Shown: positions 19,961-30,289 of the stretch, piece after piece
How positions within the stretch are numbered: the first letter of the stretch is position 1
Layout: the number at the start of each line of letters is the position of its first letter
From: Clostridiales bacterium
Lineage (GTDB): Bacteria > Bacillota > Clostridia > Lachnospirales > WRAX01
NCBI GenBank assembly: GCA_031265685.1
Contig: JAISCI010000029.1
Location: forward strand, 1 to 50,123
Length of the DNA: 50,123 nt
Direction: 5' to 3'
Notes under the pieces: generated by a model
What the model saw: the letters and a program-made list of their open reading frames with translations, nothing else
Told to the model about the DNA's origin: nothing
Database searches by the model: none
Made by a program: the position numbers and the translations under genes

Positions 19961-20057
19961 TTATGGTATAATAGTGCCAAACCCGAATACACCAGTAATA
20001 TCAAGGTTTGCGGGTTTGGCGTTATTCTTTTTCACTCTATTCCCGAACCAAAATGGG
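19961..20057 (+). repeat. dispersed structured repeat, copy 1 (TATAAT then GCCAAACCCG...CGGGTTTGGC hairpin)
   Basis: matches the reverse complement of 38283-38380 over about 95 bp. Confidence 0.7.
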
Positions 20058-20109
20058 CAAAACAATCTTTATCGGCGCGAGAAAGGTCAGCGTGGGGCTT
20101 GCCCGCAAG

Positions 20110-20213
20110 GAATTTTGCTTGACAGAAGTTTGCATCGCATTTTCGCTTGGATGAATTTTGCGGCTTTACGCAAAATTCTGTCAGGCGAAAATACTTCGAT
20201 TCAAGCAAACTTC
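20110..20213. repeat. nested palindromic elements, three complete levels plus an extra left arm
   Basis: gaagtttgc(20125)/gcaaacttc(20205); gcattttcgc(20137)/gcgaaaatac(20185); gaattttgc(20153)/gcaaaattc(20170). Confidence 0.8.
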
Positions 20214-20220
20214 ATCCACA

Positions 20221-20315
20221 TCATGGGGCACAAGTCCGGGGACGCCGGGGAGCGGATTTACACGCACAAAACTTTACAGGAACCGCGCGAGGCCGTCGAG
20301 CTTATAACAAACTAG
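20221..20315 (+). pseudogene. C-terminal remnant of a second tyrosine integrase
   Basis: IMGHKSGDAGERIYTHKTLQEPREAVELITN* with the catalytic GH...Y spacing; no upstream domain. Confidence 0.6.
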
Positions 20316-20325
20316 TTAACATAGG

Positions 20326-20361
20326 AAGCGGGAAGCCTTGTAAAATCAGGGCTTCCCGCTT
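20326..20361. terminator. intrinsic terminator hairpin
   Basis: AAGCGGGAAGCC-N12-GGCTTCCCGCTT. Confidence 0.6.
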
Positions 20362-20409
20362 GCTGCGAGTTATATTGCATGATTATTCGGGTAGAAATAA
20401 GCGATTCAT

Positions 20410-21672
20410 TTATGCGATGATAGACTTGATTTCCACCGCGATATCGTCTAAAAGCCGACGAACAAACGCCCTATCGCTTTCGCAGCCATAAATATTACAG
20501 CATATGGTACAATAGCCGTCCCATGTAGAAGCCGTCAACTGCAGATAAGGACGCGGTTTAATCGAGGCTGTCATATACGCGCGCTTAACCGGCGCGGACG
20601 CGAAACACAGCCGTTCTTTTTCCAGTACGCCCAAGTTGGTGTACGAAATAACCGGCTCGGCTACAAATTTTCTGAAACATGGCTTCAGTACCGGTAACGG
20701 CAGAAATCGGACGGCGGCGTCCCAGAGCATAACTTGTTTCAGGACGTTTTTGCCCGATTTATGCTCGCCCATCCGTGCCGAAACCTGTTTCATGGTTTCA
20801 GACAGCGAATCCCCGCCGCGGACGGTTACAGCGCACATACAATTGCCGACATAATTGCTGAATCCGATGTTTCCCGGCGGCAGAAACCGCCGCAGGTCCA
20901 TTGTCGATGGCAGCAAGACTTTTTCTGTACGCGTTTCCTTGCAAAACGCTCGGGCATAAAGCGCCATCAGAGCGTCGTTGACCGTCGCTCCGTCCGCCTT
21001 TGCGGAGCGGCGCAGCCGTCCGAAATCTTCCGCCGCTATTACCAGATTCTCCATGTAAGTTTCGTTTTGGTCTGACGCGGGGCGAGACAGTCCTTCCTGA
21101 CGGTTGGAAGAAGCGTACGCGTCGAACCTGGAGCGCAGAATCCTCAGACGCTCGCCGAATCTCACGCTCCTCAAGAGCGGTTTTGTTCCTCTGCAGCCGG
21201 GCTTTGGTACGGAAAATTCTTCGTGACGCGCGAGTTTTGTATAACAGTTGCTCAACAGGTAAAGATATGCCTTAAAACCCATACCGTCGCAAATAAGATG
21301 GCTTATAACGGCGCACATCGTATCGCCGGAGGTTTTCCTGACGACGGATATTTTAAGCGGAGGTTCGCGCGTAACTTCGACGCCGTCTGACATAATTTGA
21401 AAAACCGTTCGCTCAGCGCCGGCGTCCGCGATGATCGTCCGTACCATGTCACCGCCGTCGAAGCCCTTGTCAGCCCAGCGAGGGTATAGGCGGACTCCGT
21501 CAAAAACGCAGCCTAAAACCGGAACGGCGCGTATCGAAACTGTTACGGATTCCCGCAAAACGTCAGCGTCTAAACGACCGTCGAAATCTATTCGGCAGCG
21601 GATAAGCGGATTATAGTTCGTTATGTTTTGCAGATACATCCAAATATCAAACGCTTCCGCTTTAAGGTCCAT
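20410..21672 (-). CDS. condensation-domain / acyltransferase-like protein
   Basis: 420 aa; SHLICDGMGF matches the HxxxDG motif of the condensation/WS-DGAT/alcohol acetyltransferase superfamily. Confidence 0.65.
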   Translation of the reverse strand: MDLKAEAFDIWMYLQNITNYNPLIRCRIDFDGRLDADVLRESVTVSIRAVPVLGCVFDGVRLYPRWADKGFDGGDMVRTIIADAGAERTVFQIMSDGVEVTREPPLKISVVRKTSGDTMCAVISHLICDGMGFKAYLYLLSNCYTKLARHEEFSVPKPGCRGTKPLLRSVRFGERLRILRSRFDAYASSNRQEGLSRPASDQNETYMENLVIAAEDFGRLRRSAKADGATVNDALMALYARAFCKETRTEKVLLPSTMDLRRFLPPGNIGFSNYVGNCMCAVTVRGGDSLSETMKQVSARMGEHKSGKNVLKQVMLWDAAVRFLPLPVLKPCFRKFVAEPVISYTNLGVLEKERLCFASAPVKRAYMTASIKPRPYLQLTASTWDGYCTICCNIYGCESDRAFVRRLLDDIAVEIKSIIA

Positions 21673-21793
21673 TTATGCCCGCACCCTTCCGGCGGTGACG
21701 CATAATGAAACGTCTTTCATTGGGAAACTTCCCCGGACGTTTCCCTGATTATAGCGCGATACTTGTGATGCGCCGGCCAACCCCTTGCCTCCT

Positions 21794-23764
21794 CTAACTC
21801 AGCTCGCTCAAGTCAATGTAAAGATGTCCGAATTCCTCGATGTACGCTTTCCGCGCCTTCAAATTGTCGCCGAGAAGGACGTCGAACATTGTCCGCGCCT
21901 TGTACATATCGCCGGGCAGTACCGCCAGCAGCCGTCTGGTTTCCGGGTTCATCGTCGTCCGCCACATCATGTCCGGCTCGTTCTCGCCAAGACCCTTCGA
22001 GCGCTGGATCGAGTACTTTGCGAGCCGCGCCGTTATCTGCGCCTTCTCACGCTCGGTGAAGGCGAAAAACGTCTTCTTCCCGCTCGTAATCTCATAGAGC
22101 GGCGATTCCGCGATAAACACCTTTCCCTCATCAATCAGCGTCGGAACAAGCCGGTAGAACATAGTCAGTATCAGCGCGCGTATCTGGAAACCGTCCACGT
22201 CCGCGTCCGTGCAGATGATCACCTTGCTCCAGTTCAGCTTCGACAGATCGAACGAGTTCAAATCCTTGTTATGCTTAGCCTTGACCTCGACGCCGCAGCC
22301 CAGCACCCGTATCAGATCCGTTATGATGTCGGAAGCGAAAATCTTGTCGTAATCGGCTTTCAGGCAGTTGAGAATCTTCCCTCGCACGGGCATGATCGCC
22401 TGAAACTCCGCGTCCCGCGCCAGCTTGCACGCGCCCAGAGCCGAATCGCCCTCCACGATATATATCTCGCGGCGCGTCAGATCTTTCGTGCGGCAGTTGA
22501 CGAACTTCTCCACGCGGTTCTGCAGGTCGATTGATCCGGTCAGCTTCTTCTTGATGGCGGTGCGCGCTTTCTCCGCCTGCTCGCGGCTACGCTTGTTCAC
22601 GAGCGTCTGCGCCGCGATTTTATCCGCGTCGGCCTTATTCTCGATGAAATATATCGTGAGCTGCTTCTTCAGGAACTCCGACAGCGTCTCCTGGATAAAA
22701 CGGTTAGTTATGGATTTCTTCGTCTGATTCTCATAGCTCGTGACGGTGGAAAACGAGCTGACAACCAGGATCAGGCTGTCCTCGATGTCGGCGTATACTA
22801 TCTTCTTTTCGTCCTTCTTATACAGACCCGCGTTTTTAATATACGCGTCCACGGCGGACACGAAAGCGCCGCGCGCGGCCTTGTCCGGGGAACCGCCGTG
22901 CTCCAGCCAGCTGGAGTTGTGGAAATAGAAAACGGCGGCGTTGTCGTTCGAGAAACAAAACGCCGTCTCGAATTTTACGTCGTATTCGGGCTTATCCTCG
23001 CGGTCGCGTCCCCGGGCGCGTCCTTCCCACAGCACCGGCTCCGTCAGCGACTTACCGGCGGCAAGCTCGGCGATGTAGTCCGCGACGCCGCGCCCGTAGT
23101 AAAACTCCTCTGTCGTTCCGCTCGGCTCGTCCGTGAAAACAAAGCGCAGACCGGCGTTGACGATAGCTTGGCGCTTCAGCGTGTCGCGGTAGAAATCAGC
23201 CGTAACGGACACGTCGGTGAACACCTCGCGGTCGGGCCGCCACTTTATTACGGTGCCCGTAGGATGCCCCGGGGCGGGCAGGCGCGAAAGCCCGCCGACG
23301 TTCCTGCCTTTCTCGAAGCGCAGCGTGTACCGCGTATCGTCACGGTGAATCAGGACGTCCATATACTCGGAGGCGTACTGCGTCGAGCACAGCCCGAGTC
23401 CATTCAGCCCCAGGCTGAACGTGAAGCTGCCGCCGTCGTTGTTGTCGTACTTACCCCCGGCGTACAGCTCGCAGAACACAAGCTCCCAGTTGTATTTCTT
23501 CTCGACCGTGTTGTAATCCACGGGTATGCCGCGCCCGTGGTCGGCCACCGTGACCGAGTCGTCCCGGTGGCGGGTTATCTCGATCACGTCGCCGAAGCCT
23601 TCCCTGGCTTCGTCGATCGAGTTGGAGATAATCTCGAAAATCGAGTGCTCGCAGCCCTCCGCGCCGTCCGAACCGAATATAACGGAAGGTCGAAGGCGCA
23701 CGCGCTCCTCGTCCTTCAGCATTTTTATGCTGTCATTGCCGTATTCGGCGGCTTTTCTTATCAT
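21794..23764 (-). CDS. parE: type II DNA topoisomerase subunit B (ParE/GyrB-like)
   Basis: EIISNSIDEAREG, DHGRGIPVD, GGKYDNNDGGSFTFSLGLNGLG (ATPase), YIVEGDSALG and CTDADVDGFQIRALILTMFYR (TOPRIM). Confidence 0.9.
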   Translation of the reverse strand: MIRKAAEYGNDSIKMLKDEERVRLRPSVIFGSDGAEGCEHSIFEIISNSIDEAREGFGDVIEITRHRDDSVTVADHGRGIPVDYNTVEKKYNWELVFCELYAGGKYDNNDGGSFTFSLGLNGLGLCSTQYASEYMDVLIHRDDTRYTLRFEKGRNVGGLSRLPAPGHPTGTVIKWRPDREVFTDVSVTADFYRDTLKRQAIVNAGLRFVFTDEPSGTTEEFYYGRGVADYIAELAAGKSLTEPVLWEGRARGRDREDKPEYDVKFETAFCFSNDNAAVFYFHNSSWLEHGGSPDKAARGAFVSAVDAYIKNAGLYKKDEKKIVYADIEDSLILVVSSFSTVTSYENQTKKSITNRFIQETLSEFLKKQLTIYFIENKADADKIAAQTLVNKRSREQAEKARTAIKKKLTGSIDLQNRVEKFVNCRTKDLTRREIYIVEGDSALGACKLARDAEFQAIMPVRGKILNCLKADYDKIFASDIITDLIRVLGCGVEVKAKHNKDLNSFDLSKLNWSKVIICTDADVDGFQIRALILTMFYRLVPTLIDEGKVFIAESPLYEITSGKKTFFAFTEREKAQITARLAKYSIQRSKGLGENEPDMMWRTTMNPETRRLLAVLPGDMYKARTMFDVLLGDNLKARKAYIEEFGHLYIDLSELS

Positions 23765-23795
23765 TCAGCGATCTCCAGTTCTTCGTTAAATACTT

Positions 23796-24968
23796 TTATT
23801 CCGGAAGCGCTTCCCCGGCGCCGTCCGCGATGTCGGCGATGTAGAACTCCGTAGGGTGCCCGACGCGGCGCTCGTACCCCTCGCCGACGCGCCGGATGAA
23901 CCCGTTCACCGCGTCTTCGGCGACGATAGCCACCGAACAGCCGCCCATTCCCGCGCCCGTCATGCGCGCGCCTATTACGCCCGGCGCCGCGAGCGATTCC
24001 TCGACCAGCGCGTCAAGCTCCGGACCCGTCACCTCATACAGGTCGCGAAGCGAATTGTGCGAAGCTATCATGAGCTTGCCGAACTCGTCAAGACGCCCCT
24101 CCCGCAGCGCGTCCACGGACATGAACGCGCGCTCGTTCTCGTAAATTACGTGCTCGGCGCGGCTGCGCTGAGCCGGCGACGGTATCAGATGCTTATAAAG
24201 CTCGAAGTCCCGCGGGTTTACGTCGCAGAGGCTCTGGATCGGCAGGCGGTTCTTGAGGTAAGAAAGCGCCGCCTGGCATTCGTACACGCGCTCGTTGTAC
24301 TTGGAATCCGTCAGCGCGCGCGGCTTTTTAGTGTTCGCGATAACTATCTTGTACCCCGGCATGTCAACGGGGACATACTCATATTTAAGCGTGTCGCATT
24401 TAAGCAGTATCGCGTGCCCCGCCTTGCCCATCGCGACGGCGAACTGATCCATTATGCCGCAGTTGACGCCGATATAATTATGCTCGACGCGCTGCGCCAG
24501 CAGAGCGGTCTCAATGCCCGACAAGCCAGCGCCCGTGAACGCGTTGAGGATAGTCGCGACCAGTACGCACACCGACGCGCTGGAACTCAGACCCGAGGCC
24601 GACGGGATATTGCCGTGGATCAGCAGGTCGAAGCCCGGTATCTTCGGATGGCCGGGCAGCTTCGTGAACTCGACCGCGACGCCCTTCGGGTTGTTAGCCC
24701 AGCCGTGCGCCTTGTCGTACCTGAGATCGTCCGCGCTCACCTCGACGCGCGTGTCGAAGTTGACCGAAGCGAGCCGGATAACGCCGTCGGAACGCTCGCG
24801 CGCGACGCCGTATGTCCCGAAAGTGAGCGCGCACGGGAACACGTAACCGCCGTTGTAGTCGGTATGCTCGCCGATCAGGTTGACCCTGCCAGGACTGAAA
24901 AACACCCGGGGATCGTCCCCCCCGCCGAACAAATCGGCGAACCGCCCCTTAAGGCTCAATATGTCCAT
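23796..24968 (-). CDS. galK: galactokinase
   Basis: PGRVNLIGEHTDYNGGYVFP, GLSSSASVCV, GARMTGAGMGGCSVAIV motifs; internal ATG with RBS. Confidence 0.95.
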   Translation of the reverse strand: MDILSLKGRFADLFGGGDDPRVFFSPGRVNLIGEHTDYNGGYVFPCALTFGTYGVARERSDGVIRLASVNFDTRVEVSADDLRYDKAHGWANNPKGVAVEFTKLPGHPKIPGFDLLIHGNIPSASGLSSSASVCVLVATILNAFTGAGLSGIETALLAQRVEHNYIGVNCGIMDQFAVAMGKAGHAILLKCDTLKYEYVPVDMPGYKIVIANTKKPRALTDSKYNERVYECQAALSYLKNRLPIQSLCDVNPRDFELYKHLIPSPAQRSRAEHVIYENERAFMSVDALREGRLDEFGKLMIASHNSLRDLYEVTGPELDALVEESLAAPGVIGARMTGAGMGGCSVAIVAEDAVNGFIRRVGEGYERRVGHPTEFYIADIADGAGEALPE

Positions 24969-24987
24969 CCTCAACACTTCCTTTAAT

Positions 24988-25014
24988 GAATTTTTCAAAA
25001 CTCACGAAAAATTC
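24988..25014. repeat. diverged 27-bp palindromic element, GAATTTTTC-aaaactcac-GAAAAATTC
   Basis: perfect 9-bp arms, 9-nt centre; overlaps the end of the 25002-26123 CDS. Confidence 0.55.
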
Positions 25015-26123
25015 TTATCATATTTATTACTGTCAGCATATTCCGCAGGCTCGGGAACAGTTTCGGAACCCGGCGCCTGGCCGCCGTAATCCGCGCGGAA
25101 AGCCGCGACGGAACGCTCGAAAGCTTCCGCCATACCGGCGTCGTACCCCGTTACGACGCCGGGCGCGCGGGCGGCTATCCACGCGAGAACCAGCCGCGCC
25201 CGTTCGGCGCCGCGGAATTTAAGCGAAGCCGTCCCGCCGTTCTCAAACCTCAGCCACACGGAGCCGCCGCGTATATACGCCCAAACGAGACCGGACAGTT
25301 TCCAGACACGGTAGTCAAACGCGCCGCGCCGAATGATCCAGCCGGGGTAGAACGTCCAGCTGCCCGCCGCGAACCCGTCCGAAGCCGATATAACCTCGGA
25401 GACGGCCTTGTTGACGTCCTCGGGTTCGACCCCGGCGTCTCGGCCCATCCTCCGGAAATCGCGGCACTCATACGGCGATATGACCTGCCCCAGACCCAGC
25501 GCCAGATAGAACAGCCAGAAGCACCCAAGCCCGAACACCGCCCCCCACGCGGCCTGATCCGCCCAGCGCGGAACCGTCGTATCAATTATATACGGCGCGA
25601 GAATCGCCCGCGCGGACGCGTCGTCCACCCCAAGCTGCTCGGATATGTCCGCCGCTACGCGGTCCGCCGCCAGCGCCAAAAGACCCTCGGGCTTTTCGAG
25701 CCGCCCCTGTATGTCCTTGTCGGTATACGACGGCTCGTCGTACTCAAGACCCGCCCGGACTATCACGAAACGCTCGCCCATCGCGAAAGCGTAGTATGTC
25801 GCGTCGCGTCTGCCGTTTTTCCGTTCCATGTACATCGTGTCGAACATGGCCGAGGCGCGCGCCGTCACGTGATATTTACGCCCTAAATACGCCGCCTCCA
25901 TCTGTTCGGCGGACGTTATAACCTCCGGGGCGACAAAAATATTTCCCAGATTCGGCTGAAACAGAAACGGCGAACACGCCGCGGCCAGTCCGATAAGCGC
26001 CGCGATTATCCTGCCCCGCCCGGCGCGCCGGCCCTCTCGCTTCGCGAAGTCCGGCGCCGGTCGCGAACCCTCCGTCCCGTCTGCCGGCGCGTCCGGACCT
26101 GTTTCCCGCAATTTCTCATCCAT
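25002..26123 (-). CDS. hypothetical membrane protein
   Basis: 373 aa ORF with two or three hydrophobic segments, consistent with its position between galK and glyA. Confidence 0.7.
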   Translation of the reverse strand: MDEKLRETGPDAPADGTEGSRPAPDFAKREGRRAGRGRIIAALIGLAAACSPFLFQPNLGNIFVAPEVITSAEQMEAAYLGRKYHVTARASAMFDTMYMERKNGRRDATYYAFAMGERFVIVRAGLEYDEPSYTDKDIQGRLEKPEGLLALAADRVAADISEQLGVDDASARAILAPYIIDTTVPRWADQAAWGAVFGLGCFWLFYLALGLGQVISPYECRDFRRMGRDAGVEPEDVNKAVSEVISASDGFAAGSWTFYPGWIIRRGAFDYRVWKLSGLVWAYIRGGSVWLRFENGGTASLKFRGAERARLVLAWIAARAPGVVTGYDAGMAEAFERSVAAFRADYGGQAPGSETVPEPAEYADSNKYDKNFS

Positions 26124-26181
26124 ACTATATCCGCCCCATCCCGGCTCTTGGCCTTATCTTCCAGTTCCTGTGTTCCGGCGT

Positions 26182-27408
26182 CTAGTAAATCGGCCTCTTG
26201 TTAGTCAGCTTCACGACGCGCGCCCTGGCGTCCGCCTCGCCGCCGCCTCTAAGCGCTATCGCGATTATATCGGCCACCTCGGCCATGTCGGCTTCGTCGA
26301 AACCGCGCGTCGTCACGGCGGGCGTGCCGAGCCGGATGCCGCTGGTCACGAAAGGCGACTGCGGATCGAAAGGTATGGTGTTCTTGTTGCACGTCACGCC
26401 GACGGCGTCCAGCTTCTTTTCGGCTTCCTTGCCCGTCAGCCCGGCGCCGCGCAGATCGACGAGCATGAGGTGGTTGTCGGTGCCGCCGGACACTATGTCG
26501 AAGCCGTTGGCGGTAAGCGCACCGGCCAGCGCCTTGGCGTTCGCGACGACCCGCCCGATGTAGCGCTTGAACTCGTCCGTGGCGGCTTCTTTCAGCGCGA
26601 CCGCCTTCGCCGCGACGACATGCATAAGCGGCCCGCCCTGTATCCCCGGGAATACGGCCTTGTTTATCGCCGCCGCGTTTTCCTCCCCGCAGAGGATCAT
26701 TCCGCCGCGCGGACCGCGCAGCGTCTTGTGCGTCGTCGTTGTGGTATAGTCAGCGAGGGATATCGGGCTTGGGTGGTACCCGGTCGCGACAAGCCCGGCG
26801 ATATGGGCGATGTCCGCCATCAGCAGCGCGCCGACCTCCTTGGCGATATCGGAAAACTTCTCGAAGTCGATCACGCGCGAATAGGCGCTGGCCCCGGCGA
26901 CGATCAGCTTGGGGGCGGTACGTTTCGCGAGATCGCGCAGAGCGTCGTAGTCGATACGGCCAGAGCCGTCCACGCCGTATGGCACGATATTAAAATACTT
27001 TCCGCTCATATTGACGGGACTTCCGTGGCTAAGGTGCCCGCCGTCGGAGAGGTTCATGCCGAGAACGGTATCCCCCGGCTTTATCGCCGCGAAGAACACG
27101 GCCATATTCGCCTGCGCGCCGCTGTGCGGCTGAACGTTCGCGCTGCCGGCGCCGAAGAGGGCCTTGGCGCGGCTTATCGCCAGATTTTCGGCAATGTCCA
27201 CCTGTTCGCAGCCGCCGTAGTAACGCTTCGCCGGATACCCCTCGGCGTATTTGTTCGTGAGCGGACTGCCCATCGCCGCCATAACCGCCTTCGAGACGAA
27301 GTTCTCGCTGGCGATAAGCTCAATCCCCCGCCGCTCGCGGTCAAGCTCGCCGGTTATCGCCGCCGCCAGTTCCGGATCGGCGGACGCTATCTCGTTATAG
27401 TCATACAT
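26182..27408 (-). CDS. glyA: serine hydroxymethyltransferase
   Basis: [60 protein letters not shown]-lysine site; GGAGG RBS before MYDYNEIA. Confidence 0.96.
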   Translation of the reverse strand: MYDYNEIASADPELAAAITGELDRERRGIELIASENFVSKAVMAAMGSPLTNKYAEGYPAKRYYGGCEQVDIAENLAISRAKALFGAGSANVQPHSGAQANMAVFFAAIKPGDTVLGMNLSDGGHLSHGSPVNMSGKYFNIVPYGVDGSGRIDYDALRDLAKRTAPKLIVAGASAYSRVIDFEKFSDIAKEVGALLMADIAHIAGLVATGYHPSPISLADYTTTTTHKTLRGPRGGMILCGEENAAAINKAVFPGIQGGPLMHVVAAKAVALKEAATDEFKRYIGRVVANAKALAGALTANGFDIVSGGTDNHLMLVDLRGAGLTGKEAEKKLDAVGVTCNKNTIPFDPQSPFVTSGIRLGTPAVTTRGFDEADMAEVADIIAIALRGGGEADARARVVKLTNKRPIY

Positions 27409-27525
27409 CAGGTATTCCTCCCAGTAGCGCGAATCCCCCGAGGAACTCGCATCAGGCGCATTATAGCATAGGTTGGGGTAATAATCAAGGGGCAACGAAT
27501 CGCGGGAGAGGGATAAATGACAGAT

Positions 27526-27561
27526 GGAATTTTGCGTGACGGAATTTCGCTTGCGAAATTC
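27526..27561. repeat. nested palindromic-element arms, ggaattttgc gtgac [ggaatttcgc tt gcgaaattc]
   Basis: inner arms complementary; outer right arm decayed. Confidence 0.55.
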
Positions 27562-27625
27562 TGTTGCAATATGAAGTGGTTTTTTCGCCCGACGTTTATA
27601 CTCCGCGAGCCGAAGCGAGCGGCAG

Positions 27626-27654
27626 TTGACTTTTCCCCAAGTATGTGTTATCCT
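27626..27654 (+). promoter_or_regulatory. candidate hppA promoter
   Basis: TTGACT-N17-TATCCT upstream of GGAGG and ATG at 27724. Confidence 0.45.
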
Positions 27655-27723
27655 GCACGTGGGTTTTTTAGTTTTCCGGTTTTCGTTATCCAGTTTCTAA
27701 ATATTTAGATTGGAGGATTTGCT

Positions 27724-29886
27724 ATGTCATTGTTAGACGCGATGTTTCTGCTGGCGCCGGTCGGCTCAATCCTGGCGCTTGTTTTCGCGGCCTTTCAGGC
27801 AAAGGGGGTACTCAAGTTCCCCGAGGGTTCGGACGTCATGAAGAGCATCTCGCAGAAGATCCGGATCGGCGCGAACGCGTATCTCAAGCGCCAATACAAG
27901 ACTGTCGGCCTGTTCTTCGTCGGGATGTTCGTCGTGCTCGGCGTTATGGCGTTTTTTAACATGCTGACGCCGTTCGTGCCGTTCGCATTCATCACGGGCG
28001 GCTTCTTCAGCGGACTTTCGGGCTTCGTCGGCATGAAAATAGCCACCGCCGCCAACGCCCGCACCGCCAACGCCTCGAGCGAGAGCCTTAACAAAGGCCT
28101 GCGCGTGGCTTTCTCCAGCGGGACGGTCATGGGGTTCACGGTCGTCGGGCTTGGCCTGCTCGATCTCTCCATCTGGTTCTTCCTGCTAAGGTACGCGTTC
28201 GCGCCGTATTTCGTGGACGTACACAACGTTGACGAGCTGGTGTCGTTTATCTCGCAGGCCATGCTGACGTTCGGCATGGGCGCCAGCAGCATGGCCCTGT
28301 TCGCGCGCGTCGGCGGCGGCATATTCACTAAAGCGGCGGACGTCGGCGCGGATCTTGTCGGCAAGGTTGAGGCCGGCATCCCCGAGGACGACCCCCGCAA
28401 CCCCGCCGTCATCGCCGATAATGTCGGCGACAATGTCGGCGACGTGGCCGGCATGGGCGCGGATCTCTACGAATCTTACGTCGGATCAATTGTCGCCACG
28501 ATCGCGCTCGCCGTGTCGGCGTTCAAGGATCCCGGCGATCCCACGTCGCTGGGCGCGATAAGGGGCGCGTCGGTACCTATGATCATGGCGGCCGTCGGAA
28601 CCCTCGCGTCCATCGTCGGAACATTCTTCGTCCGTACGGGCGAGAAGGCCAGCCAGCGCGCGCTGCTCTCCGCGCTGCGTAAGGGTACTTACATTTCGAG
28701 CGGGATAATCGTCGTCGCGGCGTTCCCGATCATATGGTTCGCGCTCGGACCCGAGAATATAGGCGTTTACGGCGCGGTTCTCTCCGGGCTTATCGCGGGC
28801 GTGCTGGTCGGCTTCTTTACCGAGTACTACACGTCGGACACGTATAAGCCGACGCGCCGCCTGGCCGATTCCAGCCTGACGGGACCGGCGACTCTCATCA
28901 TCAGCGGGCTGTCGCTGGGCATGGTCTCCACGTTCCTCCCGGTCGTCATAGTCGGCATATCCGTCCTCGTCAGCTACTACGCCTCAGGCGGGGCGGCCTC
29001 GTTCGCCCAGGGTCTGTACGGCGTCGGCATATCCGCCGTCGGAATGCTCTCGACGCTGGGGATAACGCTGGCCACGGACGCCTATGGACCCGTGGCGGAT
29101 AACGCCGGAGGTATCGCCGAAATGAGCGGCCTGCCTGAATCCGTGCGCGAGCGCACCGACGCGCTGGATTCGCTCGGCAATACGACCGCCGCGACCGGCA
29201 AGGGATTCGCGATAGGCAGCGCGGCGCTGACCGCCCTCGCCCTCATAGTCGCCTATACCGACGAGATCGCCGTCAAGGCGCCGGACTTCATTTTCCATCT
29301 CGACCTTACGTATCCGCCGACGCTGATCGGCCTGTTCATCGGCGCGATGCTCCCGTTCCTGTTCTCGTCGATGACGATGCAGGCCGTGGGGCGCGCGGCG
29401 CAAGGGATCGTCGTGGAAGTGCGCAGGCAATTCAAGGAAATCAAGGGGCTTCTTGAGGGCAAACCGGGCGTGGAGGCCGACTACGCCAAATGTGTGGACA
29501 TCTGCACCGGCTCCGCTCAGCGCGAGATGGTCGGTCCGGCGCTTACGGGCATAGCCGCGCCGATAGTCGTCGGACTTATCCTCGGCGTCAACGGCGTGGT
29601 CGGTATGCTGGCCGGGGCGACCGCCACGGGATTCGTGCTGGCCGTCATGATGTCGAACGCGGGCGGCGCGTGGGACAACGCGAAGAAGTTCATCGAGGCG
29701 GGCAAGCACGGCGGCAAAGGCTCTGATGCGCACAAGGCGGCGGTCGTCGGCGACACGGTCGGCGATCCGTTCAAGGATACCTCCGGCCCGTCGATCAACA
29801 TACTGATCAAACTGCTAAGCATGGTGTCGATAGTGTTCGCCGGTCTGACGCTGACATTCAATTTGGTGGATACGCTGTTCAAATAA
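27724..29886 (+). CDS. hppA: membrane-bound ion-pumping inorganic pyrophosphatase
   Basis: DVGADLVGKVEAGIPEDDPRNPAVIADNVGDNVGDVAGMGADLYESY signature; GNTTAATGKGFAIGSAALTALAL; many TM segments. Confidence 0.96.
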   Translation: MSLLDAMFLLAPVGSILALVFAAFQAKGVLKFPEGSDVMKSISQKIRIGANAYLKRQYKTVGLFFVGMFVVLGVMAFFNMLTPFVPFAFITGGFFSGLSGFVGMKIATAANARTANASSESLNKGLRVAFSSGTVMGFTVVGLGLLDLSIWFFLLRYAFAPYFVDVHNVDELVSFISQAMLTFGMGASSMALFARVGGGIFTKAADVGADLVGKVEAGIPEDDPRNPAVIADNVGDNVGDVAGMGADLYESYVGSIVATIALAVSAFKDPGDPTSLGAIRGASVPMIMAAVGTLASIVGTFFVRTGEKASQRALLSALRKGTYISSGIIVVAAFPIIWFALGPENIGVYGAVLSGLIAGVLVGFFTEYYTSDTYKPTRRLADSSLTGPATLIISGLSLGMVSTFLPVVIVGISVLVSYYASGGAASFAQGLYGVGISAVGMLSTLGITLATDAYGPVADNAGGIAEMSGLPESVRERTDALDSLGNTTAATGKGFAIGSAALTALALIVAYTDEIAVKAPDFIFHLDLTYPPTLIGLFIGAMLPFLFSSMTMQAVGRAAQGIVVEVRRQFKEIKGLLEGKPGVEADYAKCVDICTGSAQREMVGPALTGIAAPIVVGLILGVNGVVGMLAGATATGFVLAVMMSNAGGAWDNAKKFIEAGKHGGKGSDAHKAAVVGDTVGDPFKDTSGPSINILIKLLSMVSIVFAGLTLTFNLVDTLFK

Positions 29887-29887
29887 G

Positions 29888-29928
29888 CGCCGAAAAGCCC
29901 CGCGCCTAGGGCGCGGGGCTTTTCGGCG
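29888..29928. terminator. intrinsic terminator after hppA
   Basis: perfect 19-bp stem CGCCGAAAAGCCCCGCGCC-TAG-GGCGCGGGGCTTTTCGGCG. Confidence 0.85.
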
Positions 29929-30044
29929 GCGGCGTGAAATAGGCGCGGATATCGAATCATCAAATCGCGCGGGAAACCGGACACGACCGCGGAACGATAT
30001 CACGGATATGAAGCGAATACCGCACATCACCTCAACTCTCAGAC

Positions 30045-30213
30045 CACGCAAAAACGCACAAAGCCACAGCAAAAGCCCTCGGAACACGGTATAATAAAAG
30101 CGGCGAAAACGATTGCGGAGGCGACGATCATGCCCAAGCAGGGCAAAAACCGGAACCGACTGACGCTGATCCCAATATGTCCGGGCGATTATATTGAATC
30201 TAACAGCGTATGA
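30045..30213 (+). mobile_element. decayed left end of an IS1182-like element
   Basis: aligns with 49930-50123; encodes MPKQGKNRNRLTLIPICPGDYIESNSV* like IS1182 transposase N-termini. Confidence 0.6.
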
Positions 30214-30289
30214 AGTATAGTGTTTGAGAATGCGTCATAGACTTAACGGGTCTCCCCTTATCGCAGCTTTTGACGTGATCAAACGAAGA

